Positions 33,746-42,467 of a stretch of DNA of 64,000 nt are shown piece by piece; within the stretch, counting starts at the first letter, position 1; each line of letters starts with the position of its first letter. Position numbers and translations under genes: made by a program. The stretch comes from an uncultured Bacteroides sp. (lineage in GTDB: Bacteria > Bacteroidota > Bacteroidia > Bacteroidales > Bacteroidaceae). Under the pieces are notes generated by a model. That model searched no databases and was not told where the DNA came from. It saw only the letters and a program-made list of their open reading frames with translations. The DNA lies in the NCBI GenBank assembly GCA_958453305.1, contig CAUDXH010000008.1:1-64000 (forward strand), read 5' to 3'.

Positions 33746-36700
33746 ATGTTAAAACGACTTAAATCGGTCAGCATGATGCTGTTTCTAGCTGGGGCTTCCG
33801 GTGGAACAGCTTTCGCTCTTCCCTCCATGGGAATTGATGATGTAAAAATGACACAGCAAGACGGTACTTGTACCGGTGTAATTAAAGACACAACCGGAGA
33901 AACGGTCATCGGTGCTTCAGTAGTCATAAAAGGTACTACGAATGGTACAATTACTGATTTCGACGGTAAATTCTCGCTGAGCGGTGCAAACAAAGGAGAC
34001 GTTATCCAGATTTCTTTCGTAGGTTATGTAACTCAAGAAGTGGTTTGGGACGGCAAACCCTTGAATGTGATTCTGAAAGATGATACACAAACTTTGGAGG
34101 AAGTAGTAGTAGTAGGTTTCGGTACGCAGAAAAAAGTAAACCTTACCGGTGCCGTATCAACTGTAGGAGCTAAAGAACTGGCTTCCCGTCCGGTTAACTC
34201 GGTAACAGATGCCTTGCAGGGTACCGTAGCCGGTATGAACTTCTCAGTAGCATCTGGAGGAGGAACGCTGAACTCCTCTAAAAGCATCAACATCCGTGGT
34301 ATCGGCTCTATCGGTAAAGGGTCTTCTACCTCTCCGCTGGTATTGATTGACGGAATGGAAGGCGATTTGAACTCACTGAACCCACAAGACATTGAAAATA
34401 TTTCTGTATTGAAAGATGCTTCGGCTTCATCAATTTACGGTTCACGTGCTTCGGGTGGTGTAATCTTAGTTACAACCAAAGGCGGTAAGGCAGGAAAGAC
34501 AGTTGTTAACTACAACAACAGTTTCCGTTTCAACTCTCCGCTGAACATGCCTGAAATGATGGACTCTTACTCATGGGCTACATATATGAACTATGCCAGC
34601 GAATACAGTGGTAGCGGAACTTGGTTCTCGCCTGAAAAGCTGCAGGCCATTAAAGATGCCCAGAGCGACCCGAGCATGAAGACCATGTTTGCCAACTCGA
34701 ACAACCGCTGGGAAGTATGGGATAACAACGACTTGCTGCCTATCGCAAACACAGACTGGCTGAAAGAGCACTTCGGAAACAGTTTCTCACATGAACACAC
34801 CTTGAGTATCAACGGAGGTAGTGAGAAGATGAGATATTATTTCTCAGCTAACTATCTGGATCAAGACGGTATCTTGCGTCACGGAGACGATAACCAGCAG
34901 CGTTATGCCGTAACAGCCAAAATTGATGCCGACATCACCAGCTGGCTGAAGATGACGTATAGCGCACGCTTTACCCGTACAGATTATCAGGCTCCTACCG
35001 TAATGGTAAACGGCACCGACGTGTTCTACCACGACATGTGCCGTTACTGGCCGATTATTCCGACCGTTGACCCGAACGGACACTACGTGGCTGAATCATA
35101 CATCGAACGTATGCAAAACGGTGGCTTGTACAAGTCGCAGAAAGACATCCTTGCCCAACAGCTGGCTTTCCGCCTCACTCCACTGAAAGGACTGGTTATC
35201 AATGCGGAATTAAACTACCGTATCAATAATGAGAATAACCACACCGACTGGATAACCACTTACGGATATAATGTAGACAATGAACCTTTCGTTGACTTCA
35301 ATGCCAACTCCTCGGTCAAGGAATATAACTACAAGAGCAATTACTTCAATCCGAACCTCTTTGCCGAATACAGCCACTCGTTTGCCGACCATAACTTCAA
35401 GGTAATGGCAGGTTTCCAAAGCGAATGGTTCCGCCAGCGCAGCATCACCGCACAACAGAATGGCATCGTAGCCGGTCTTCCTACCCTGAACACCACCGGT
35501 TTGAATCCTACCGTAGGCGGTGGTTACGACACTTGGACTACTGCCGGCTTCTTCGGACGTTTGAACTACGACTATAAAGGACGCTATTTGCTGGAAGCCA
35601 ATATCCGTTACGACGGCTCTTCACGTTTCTTGCGTGAAAACCGCTGGAACTGGTTTCCTTCATTCTCTGCAGGATGGAACATTGCCCAGGAAGCTTTCTG
35701 GGAAAACTTGGCGCAGACCGTAAACACCTTGAAACTTCGTGCTTCTTGGGGTGAGCTGGGTAATCAGAATACCGATAACTGGTATCCTTTCTACCCCACC
35801 ATGACCTACAAAACGAACAACGGCAACTGGCTGGTGAACAATGCAAAACCGAATACAGCCGAACAGGCTCCGCTGGTATCAGCACTGCTTACTTGGGAAA
35901 GAAGCCGTACATGGGAAATCGGTCTCGACTGGGGTGCATTCAACAATCGCCTGACTGGTTCGTTCGGCTACTTCCAGCGCAAGACATATGATATGGTAGG
36001 TCCGGCTATGGAGTTGCCCGATGTATTGGGAGCCAAGGAACCGAATACCAACAACTTGGATATGACATCAAAGGGATGGGATTTGCAAATCAGCTGGCGC
36101 GACATGATCAGAGACTTCAGTTATGGTGTTTCTTTGACCTTAAGCGACAACCAGATTACTATCGACAAATACCCGAACCCGTCGAAAGACTTAGGACAGA
36201 CTTATTATGACGGCGCCAAATACGGTGATATCTGGGGATATACCACTGTGGGAATTGCCGGTTCACAAGAAGAAATGGATAAGCACTTAGCTAACAACGA
36301 CCAGTCGTTTCTGGGTAGCAACTGGACAGCAGGTGACGTGATGTATAAAGACCTTACCGGTGAAGGAAAGGTAGACCGAGGCGAATATACAGCCGATGAC
36401 CATGGTGACCTGACCGTAATAGGTAACTCTACTCCACGCTACAACTTCGGTTTGAATCTGGACGCTGCATGGAAAGGCTTCGACTTGAAACTTTTCTTCC
36501 AAGGGACACTGAAACGTGACTACATGGCAGGAAGTGCTACTTTCTGGGGAGCTACAGGTACGAGTAAATGGCAGGCTTTGGGATTCAAGGCTCATGCTGA
36601 TTACTGGACACCCGACAACAAAGGTGCCTATTATCCACGCCCTGACTGGAATGGCAGTCGCAACACCAATACACAGACCCGCTACTTGCAGAATGCAGCT

Positions 36701-36934
36701 TACTGCCGTCTGAAAAATGTGACTTTGGGCTATACGCTTCCCAAGAGCCTGACTGAAAAATTCTATGTGGAAAACTTGCGCTTCTTCGTATCAGCAGAAA
36801 ACCTGTTTACCATCACCAACTTTACCGACATTGCCGATCCGGAACTGATTGGTGCAGGTTATGACAACGGTAACTTGGGTAAGACCTATCCGCTGTCGAA
36901 GACCGTATCATTTGGATTAAGTGTAACCTTTTAA
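33746..36934 (+). CDS. SusC-like TonB-dependent outer-membrane transporter
   Basis: A 1062-residue SusC/RagA family transporter. A signal peptide (residues 1-25, MLKRLKSVSMMLFLAGASGG) leads to a carboxypeptidase-D-like domain (about 43-120, GVIKDTTGETVIGASVVIKG), the TonB-box/plug region (LEEVVVVGFGTQKKVNLTGA, then IRGIGSIGKGSSTSPLVLID and SIYGSRASGGVILVTTKGG, about 125-250) and a 22-strand barrel. It imports a glycan or peptide fragment captured by the SusD partner 12 bases downstream. The ATG at 33746 fits the signal peptide better than that at 33701. A 16-codon ORF at 33685-33735 precedes it. No promoter faces it in the present orientation. Confidence 0.93.
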   Translation: MLKRLKSVSMMLFLAGASGGTAFALPSMGIDDVKMTQQDGTCTGVIKDTTGETVIGASVVIKGTTNGTITDFDGKFSLSGANKGDVIQISFVGYVTQEVVWDGKPLNVILKDDTQTLEEVVVVGFGTQKKVNLTGAVSTVGAKELASRPVNSVTDALQGTVAGMNFSVASGGGTLNSSKSINIRGIGSIGKGSSTSPLVLIDGMEGDLNSLNPQDIENISVLKDASASSIYGSRASGGVILVTTKGGKAGKTVVNYNNSFRFNSPLNMPEMMDSYSWATYMNYASEYSGSGTWFSPEKLQAIKDAQSDPSMKTMFANSNNRWEVWDNNDLLPIANTDWLKEHFGNSFSHEHTLSINGGSEKMRYYFSANYLDQDGILRHGDDNQQRYAVTAKIDADITSWLKMTYSARFTRTDYQAPTVMVNGTDVFYHDMCRYWPIIPTVDPNGHYVAESYIERMQNGGLYKSQKDILAQQLAFRLTPLKGLVINAELNYRINNENNHTDWITTYGYNVDNEPFVDFNANSSVKEYNYKSNYFNPNLFAEYSHSFADHNFKVMAGFQSEWFRQRSITAQQNGIVAGLPTLNTTGLNPTVGGGYDTWTTAGFFGRLNYDYKGRYLLEANIRYDGSSRFLRENRWNWFPSFSAGWNIAQEAFWENLAQTVNTLKLRASWGELGNQNTDNWYPFYPTMTYKTNNGNWLVNNAKPNTAEQAPLVSALLTWERSRTWEIGLDWGAFNNRLTGSFGYFQRKTYDMVGPAMELPDVLGAKEPNTNNLDMTSKGWDLQISWRDMIRDFSYGVSLTLSDNQITIDKYPNPSKDLGQTYYDGAKYGDIWGYTTVGIAGSQEEMDKHLANNDQSFLGSNWTAGDVMYKDLTGEGKVDRGEYTADDHGDLTVIGNSTPRYNFGLNLDAAWKGFDLKLFFQGTLKRDYMAGSATFWGATGTSKWQALGFKAHADYWTPDNKGAYYPRPDWNGSRNTNTQTRYLQNAAYCRLKNVTLGYTLPKSLTEKFYVENLRFFVSAENLFTITNFTDIADPELIGAGYDNGNLGKTYPLSKTVSFGLSVTF

Positions 36935-36946
36935 TGACTGACAATT

Positions 36947-38977
36947 ATGAAACTTAAATATATAAACATATGCTTACTGTGTGCAGCAATGGCAGGCTTT
37001 TCTTCCTGCAACGACTATCTGGACCAGGAACCGGAAAGCGCCATCATTCCGGAAGCTTTCTTCACTACCGATGCCGATTTGGCTGCATACACCATCAACC
37101 TGTATAATTTCTTCAGCAGCATCCAGCCAGGAAGTTATGGTATCAGCACTTTCGGAAACGACAATCACACTGATAACCAGGCAGCCATGAATTATTCCTC
37201 ACGCTGGGTACCCGGAGAATGGAAAGTTCCTACCTCAACGAATGATGACACACGTACCGATGCATGGAATTTCTTCCAGATACGTGACTGCAACTATTTC
37301 TTCGATCATGTATTGCCTAAATACAAGGAGGGAAAAATAACAGGAACAGATGCCCTCATTCGTCACTACATCGGTGAAATGTACGTGCTCCGCGCATACG
37401 CTTACTTCGACAAGCTACAGAGCATCGGCGACTGCCCCATCATAGAAACTGCCATGGCTGATGATGAAGCTGCACTGGTAGAAGCTTCCAAACGTCAGCC
37501 TCGCCACAAAGTGGCTCGCTTCATTCTGGAAGACTTAAACCACGCCCTTGAATACTTGGCTGATGAAGTTCCCGGCGGAAAGAACCGCATCAGCAAAGAC
37601 GTGGCTCACCTGCTGCGTTCACGTGTGGCTCTGTATGAAGGAACTTGGCTGAAACATCACAAAGGCACCGCTTTTGTTCCCGGAGGTCCGGGATGGCCGG
37701 GTGATGCCAGCCTGCTTGACGGTTTCAACATCGACACCGAAATCAACTTCTTCTTAGATGAAGCCATGAAATCGGCTAAAGTAGTAGGCGACAAATTGGT
37801 TGACAACTTGGTAGAAAACACCGATGCGAATGAAGGTATGGATAAAGCCTTTGCCAGCTTGAACCCGTATTACACCATGTTCTGCGATGAGGACATGGAC
37901 AAGTATAGCGAAGTGCTGATGTGGCGTGAGTTTAACGAAGGACTGGGCGTAACCCACAACATCCAGATGCAGCTGCAAAATAATGGCGGCGGCTCAGGAT
38001 GGACTCGCGGACTGGTCAACTCGTTCTTGATGCGTAATGGTCTTCCTATCTATGACAGCAACTCTGGTTACAAGGAAGAATGGGAAAAACAAAGTGTAAA
38101 GGCCACCCTGCAAGACCGTGACTCACGTATCCAACTTTTCACCAAAAAAGACGGTGACATAGAAAACTATACTTCGGCTGGTACTATCAACTATCTAAAC
38201 CTCAACTGGATAGTTATGGGTGCTGCTGAAACGCGTATGACTACCGGATATGCCATCAAGAAAGGAAAGCACTATAATGACTATATGCAGACCCTTCATA
38301 ACAAGGGTACTACCGGAAGCGTGGTATTCCGTGGCACAGAAGCATTGCTTAACTACATGGAAGCATGCTGCGAAAAGACAGGTGACGTAGATCAAACTGC
38401 CACTAAATACTGGAAAGCTTTGCGCAAACGTGCTAAAGTAAACAAAGACTTCATGGTAACTGTAAACGCTACTGTAATGAGCGAAGAAGCCAAATGGGAC
38501 TTCGGTGCTTACTCACACGGACAGTTGGTTGATGGCAAGCTGTATAACATCCGCCGCGAACGCCGTAACGAGTTAATCGGTGAAGGCATGCGTTGGGCAG
38601 ACCTGAAACGCTGGAGAGCATGCGACCAAGTTAACGGCTACCAGATTGAAGGTATGCGCTACTGGGGTTCTGCTTACGTAGGTACTTTCTTGAATAAAGA
38701 TAAAGAAGACTATACTGTAGTCGATGTGGAAGGCGGTAAAGGTAACATGTCAAGCGAAGCAATCAGCGGTGTTTATATCCGTCCGTACCAGATCAGCAAG
38801 GTAAACAACTCGGCATTCAACGGTTACAAGTTTACAGAAGCTCACTATCTGTCACCGCTGCCGCAGAATGCATTCCGCCAGACTGCATCAGGCGACAAGA
38901 CTGATTTGAATACCTCAGTGGTATATCAAAATCCGGGCTGGCCGAAAATAGGAGGACAAGGACCTACAGCCAAGTAA
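36947..38977 (+). CDS. SusD-like surface glycan-binding lipoprotein
   Basis: A 676-residue RagB/SusD family lipoprotein. The lipobox FSSC (C20 or near) is followed directly by NDYLDQEPES, typical for the family. An N-terminal TPR-like helical part (IGEMYVLRAYAYFDKLQSIG, about 140-160) and the C-terminal RRERRNELIGEGMRWADLKRW (about 535) are clear SusD marks. It is larger than classical SusD (about 550 residues). It works as the lid of the SusC transporter at the cell surface. No glycoside hydrolase, surface binding protein or anti-sigma gene accompanies the pair, so the substrate is not known. Confidence 0.93.
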   Translation: MKLKYINICLLCAAMAGFSSCNDYLDQEPESAIIPEAFFTTDADLAAYTINLYNFFSSIQPGSYGISTFGNDNHTDNQAAMNYSSRWVPGEWKVPTSTNDDTRTDAWNFFQIRDCNYFFDHVLPKYKEGKITGTDALIRHYIGEMYVLRAYAYFDKLQSIGDCPIIETAMADDEAALVEASKRQPRHKVARFILEDLNHALEYLADEVPGGKNRISKDVAHLLRSRVALYEGTWLKHHKGTAFVPGGPGWPGDASLLDGFNIDTEINFFLDEAMKSAKVVGDKLVDNLVENTDANEGMDKAFASLNPYYTMFCDEDMDKYSEVLMWREFNEGLGVTHNIQMQLQNNGGGSGWTRGLVNSFLMRNGLPIYDSNSGYKEEWEKQSVKATLQDRDSRIQLFTKKDGDIENYTSAGTINYLNLNWIVMGAAETRMTTGYAIKKGKHYNDYMQTLHNKGTTGSVVFRGTEALLNYMEACCEKTGDVDQTATKYWKALRKRAKVNKDFMVTVNATVMSEEAKWDFGAYSHGQLVDGKLYNIRRERRNELIGEGMRWADLKRWRACDQVNGYQIEGMRYWGSAYVGTFLNKDKEDYTVVDVEGGKGNMSSEAISGVYIRPYQISKVNNSAFNGYKFTEAHYLSPLPQNAFRQTASGDKTDLNTSVVYQNPGWPKIGGQGPTAK

Positions 38978-38987
38978 TAAGCTGGCT

Positions 38988-39045
38988 CCATATATTAAGA
39001 AAAGGGACTTCCCGTAATTGGGAAGTCCCTTTTCTTAATATATGG
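38988..39045 (+). terminator. Perfect 26-bp hairpin ending the susCD transcript
   Basis: The arms 38988-39013 and 39020-39045 pair over 26 bases without mismatch around a 6-base loop (GTAATT). The stem includes AAAAGGGACTTCCC and its complement. It is unusually long for a terminator. Confidence 0.85.
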
Positions 39046-39183
39046 ATTTCAAGTTTCGCAGGTTCGCTTTCAAGGTAACAAGATAACAAGATTCTGAAAT
39101 GTCCGGTTACTTGTGTACAGATAGAAAAGCTTTCTAAAAAACTGTCAACTTATCATCTGAAGCCTTGTCAACCAATCAATGGT

Positions 39184-40518
39184 TTATTCCTTAATACGAA
39201 TCAGCAAATTAGCCAAAATAGCAGTAACCCCTCCGGTTGTAATACCCGAAGAGAAAATATTACGCAACGTTTCAGGCAACTGACAAAGAATATCAGGAAC
39301 CAATTCTACACTCAATCCGAAAGAGAAACTTAACGCCATAACCAAAGTGGCTTTGCGGTCAATTTTCTGCGAAGCGATGATACGGATTCCGGCAGCGGCA
39401 ACTGTTCCAAACATCAGCAAAGTGGCACCCCCCAACACCGGCTCGGGCATCAATGAGAAAACCAATCCTACAGCAGGGAACAAACCTAATAAAATCAAAA
39501 AGCCTGCTATAAAATAGCCCACATAGCGGCTTGCCACTCCGGTAAGCTGAATCATTCCGTTATTCTGAGCAAAAATAGAGTTGGGGAAAGAGTTAAAGAC
39601 TCCGGCAAGCATTGAGTTAAATCCATCTGCCAAAATACCTCCCGAAGCACGTTTTACAAAGACTTCTCCCTCAACCGGCTCTCCCGAAATCAAAGAATTG
39701 GCAGTAATATCACCATAAGCTTCTATGGCTGTAATCAGATAAACCAAAGCCAATGCTATAATCGCTGAAATATCAAATGAAATACCGTAACGGAAAGGAA
39801 TAGGGATATTAAAACCGCCATAACTCTGAACAGCCGAAAAATCAACCATACCCAAAATCCACGCTACAATATACCCGGCTATCAAACCTATCACAATGGA
39901 ACTCATACGCAAATAGCGGTTTGAGCTTCTGTTGAAAAAAATAATCAATACCAGCACCAAAGCTGCCAGTCCGATATGCTGAAAAGCCCCGAAAGTTCCA
40001 TTAGCTTGTGCTGCTGCTCCACCTCCACAGGCTGAAATACCTACCTTAATCAGGCTCATGCCTATCAGGGTGACTACGATACCTGAAACCAGAGGGGTTA
40101 TTATTTTACGTGTATACTTCAACAGACGGCTTATAAACATCTCTACTGAAGAAGCTACCATACAGGCTCCGAATATACATTCTAATCCACCGGCTAACCC
40201 CGCCGAGATAATCGGACCGATAAATGAAAAACTGGTTCCTTGAATACACAACAAGCCGCAGCCAATAGGACCGATACGACGGCACTGAATAAAAGTGGAC
40301 AGCCCGGATACGAACAAGGACATGGAAACAAGAAAACTGGTAGTTTCCAAATCAAGTTTCAACGCTCCGGCAATAATAAGCGGTGGTGTAATAATTGCTA
40401 CAAAAATAGCCAACAGGTGTTGTAAAGCTGCAAAAACAGCATCCTTCACCGGCGGACGGTCATTCAAACCATAAATCAGCCCAGCACTCTGAGCTTCTGA
40501 TTGTTGCTCTTTTTCCAT
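39184..40518 (-). CDS. Xanthine permease, NCS2 family
   Basis: A 444-residue polytopic transporter with 12-14 hydrophobic segments. The NCS2 (nucleobase:cation symporter-2) signature is seen as FAQNNGMIQLTGVASRYVG at about residues 312-330, and LQHLLAIFVAIITPPLIIAG at the N-terminus is typical of the xanthine/urate branch. It brings xanthine (or a close purine) into the cell with protons. It lies 10 bases after xpt in the same operon, the same pairing as xpt-pbuX in Bacillus, which supports xanthine as substrate. Confidence 0.88.
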   Translation of the reverse strand: MEKEQQSEAQSAGLIYGLNDRPPVKDAVFAALQHLLAIFVAIITPPLIIAGALKLDLETTSFLVSMSLFVSGLSTFIQCRRIGPIGCGLLCIQGTSFSFIGPIISAGLAGGLECIFGACMVASSVEMFISRLLKYTRKIITPLVSGIVVTLIGMSLIKVGISACGGGAAAQANGTFGAFQHIGLAALVLVLIIFFNRSSNRYLRMSSIVIGLIAGYIVAWILGMVDFSAVQSYGGFNIPIPFRYGISFDISAIIALALVYLITAIEAYGDITANSLISGEPVEGEVFVKRASGGILADGFNSMLAGVFNSFPNSIFAQNNGMIQLTGVASRYVGYFIAGFLILLGLFPAVGLVFSLMPEPVLGGATLLMFGTVAAAGIRIIASQKIDRKATLVMALSFSFGLSVELVPDILCQLPETLRNIFSSGITTGGVTAILANLLIRIKE

Positions 40519-40528
40519 GAATCAATCG

Positions 40529-41098
40529 TTATTCTTTTATTTTTATTTGACAGTTATCCAGACTTTCAATAATGGCAAGCGACTCAACATGAATACCCTG
40601 TTCACGCAGGTAATCGCCTCCATGCTGAAAGGATTTCTCAATCAAGAATCCCATACCCATCAGTTCTGCATCGGCTTTCTGCACCAAATCTATAATTCCT
40701 TTTGCAGCATTACCATTAGCCAAAAAGTCATCGATAAATAAAACCTTATCGCCGGGACACAGATAATCTTTGCTGACACAGACATCGTAAGTGCGGTCTT
40801 TAGTAAATGAATATACGGTGGTAGTCAGCATATTTTCCATTGTACTCGGCTTTTTCTTTTTTGCAAATACAACCGGCAACTCCAACAAGTAACCCACCAT
40901 AATAGCCGGTGCAATACCACTCGCCTCAATAGTCATCACCTTGTTGATTTTAGTGCTTGCAAACCGACGCACAAACTCTACAGCCATTGATTTCATCAAG
41001 ATGGGATCCATCTGATGATTGATGAAATTATCAACTTTGAGGATACCGCCCTCAAAGCATTTTCCATCACGTAAAATACGTTCCTTCAGTGCTTTCAT
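40529..41098 (-). CDS. xpt: Xanthine phosphoribosyltransferase
   Basis: A 189-residue phosphoribosyltransferase that makes XMP from xanthine and PRPP. The PRPP-binding motif VLFIDDFLANGNA is at about 122-134, and VMTIEASGIAPAI near 50 fits Xpt. The ATG at 41098 begins MKALKERILRDG. The longer frame from 41152 would overlap the promoter box. The operon with the xanthine permease supports a salvage role. The leader is only about 43 bases, too short for a purine riboswitch. Confidence 0.95.
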   Translation of the reverse strand: MKALKERILRDGKCFEGGILKVDNFINHQMDPILMKSMAVEFVRRFASTKINKVMTIEASGIAPAIMVGYLLELPVVFAKKKKPSTMENMLTTTVYSFTKDRTYDVCVSKDYLCPGDKVLFIDDFLANGNAAKGIIDLVQKADAELMGMGFLIEKSFQHGGDYLREQGIHVESLAIIESLDNCQIKIKE

Positions 41099-41141
41099 CT
41101 TCTTATAAAATAGAATTGAATTGATTATAATAAAGAAGTTG

Positions 41142-41172
41142 CAAAGGTACAAGTTTTTATTCTAAGAGCGAA
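41142..41172 (-). promoter_or_regulatory. Promoter of xpt and the xanthine permease
   Basis: On the - strand TACCTTTG (41149-41142) with TTCG (41172-41169) 19 bases upstream, three of four matches to the -33 element. Confidence 0.65.
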
Positions 41173-41223
41173 AAGACATTACAAAAAAAGCAAAGGATAT
41201 TTTCATCAAATGAAAAGAAAAAA

Positions 41224-41257
41224 CCGCTGAAAGAATACAATCGAATACTTTCAGCGG
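41224..41257 (-). terminator. Terminator of the fimbrillin-type gene
   Basis: CCGCTGAAAG (41224-41233) pairs with CTTTCAGCGG (41248-41257). On the - strand a T-run follows. A second hairpin, GGTAATGAG/CTCATTACC (41312-41338), lies just after the stop codon. Confidence 0.75.
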
Positions 41258-41348
41258 CTCTATCTCTGTATCTTTTACAGAATCTATTTTATTTTTTCTG
41301 GTTAATCTTTAGGTAATGAGCTGACAAAACTCATTACCGGCTTAATTA

Positions 41349-42311
41349 TCATTGATTATCGGGGGTTTCTTCTACCAGGATATCTTCCATAGACTCTACA
41401 TTCCATTGGCTGATTTCTTTTCCCACAACGGTCAGTCCTTCTTTAGTTAATCTCAACTTATATTTATAACAATAACCCGGCTTAAACTCACCCTTGATCC
41501 GATCGGTTTGGACAGTATAAGAAATGCCGTCACGCTGATAAGCTGCAGAATAACCAAGCATTTTCTCTGAAGCCGAAGGATTCAAAAGAATCACAGCCGA
41601 ATGGCTTCCTTCAGCATCTAAAACAACTCCGTCTTCATATGTAAAGGTCAACGGAGAAGAAGAAGATTCACCAGCCGCTACCATACCATCCTGACTTGCC
41701 TCGTCACCAAACTTATAATAGTACTTGCTAAAAAATCCTTCGCCTGAAAAAGACTCTTTTTGTAAAGTTACCTCTTCCCCTTCTTTGTCTTTTACCAATG
41801 TCACAGTCACTAAACTGTAAGCATGCTGAAAAGCTGAGGAGCCGGTAAACGAAACCGTACCTTTGTTGCTTTCATATGAAGCCGAACAATGGGCGAACAA
41901 AAAGTCATATTCACCCAGACCGTTCCATGTACCGGTCTGTTTGCTCAAATCAGGCATCACAACCTGAGCACTCGAAGCGGTTTCCGCTGCATAGGGATAA
42001 TAAGCACAAAATGAATATTCGTTCACCTTGTCTTTCCATTCAGCCTTTCCATCCGTCTTCCAGCTGCCAGAAGCAAATGTCCACTTCAGCTGCGTTGAGC
42101 CGTAAGGCATAAAAAAGCCGATTTCATCCCCTTCTGAAAAATTCGAAGCCCCATCTTCAGATGTTACACTACGTACTGCCAATTGACTTCCTGCGATTGA
42201 AGCCTTCACATGTAAATCGGATGTTTCCGACTGTGACATACTCATTTCTTCTTGTTGGCAAGAGGCCAACGCAAACATGCTACAAAAGCACAACCATAAA
42301 TGTTTTTCCAT
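41349..42311 (-). CDS. Fimbrillin family lipoprotein
   Basis: A 320-residue lipoprotein with the lipobox LASC (C18) followed by QQEE. The rest is beta-rich with the pattern of Bacteroidales fimbrillin family proteins (Mfa-like): an early FSEGDEIGFFMPY, a middle WKDKVNEYSFCAYYPYA and a late GYCYKYKLRLTKEGLTV. Such proteins form or tip surface fimbriae or act as adhesins after strand exchange. No other fimbrial genes are adjacent, so it may be a stand-alone surface protein. It lies divergent from the alkaline phosphatase gene. Confidence 0.82.
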   Translation of the reverse strand: MEKHLWLCFCSMFALASCQQEEMSMSQSETSDLHVKASIAGSQLAVRSVTSEDGASNFSEGDEIGFFMPYGSTQLKWTFASGSWKTDGKAEWKDKVNEYSFCAYYPYAAETASSAQVVMPDLSKQTGTWNGLGEYDFLFAHCSASYESNKGTVSFTGSSAFQHAYSLVTVTLVKDKEGEEVTLQKESFSGEGFFSKYYYKFGDEASQDGMVAAGESSSSPLTFTYEDGVVLDAEGSHSAVILLNPSASEKMLGYSAAYQRDGISYTVQTDRIKGEFKPGYCYKYKLRLTKEGLTVVGKEISQWNVESMEDILVEETPDNQ

Positions 42312-42439
42312 TTCTATTTATTGTAAAAGTGTGAGAACCATTTCTCATTTTAGTTACGGAAACGTTACATCAACCTTTCGTTTACCTTTTATTCTGTTTT
42401 TACTACTCTTCTAATTTTCAAAAGTCTGTTGCTTTTCTT

Positions 42440-42447
42440 ACATTTGC
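42440..42447 (+). promoter_or_regulatory. Promoter -7 box of the alkaline phosphatase gene
   Basis: TACATTTG fits the consensus. TTTT at 42415-42418, 21 bases upstream, is a possible -33 element. No Pho box-like repeat was noticed. Confidence 0.6.
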
Positions 42448-42467
42448 ACAAACTAAACTAAAATATT

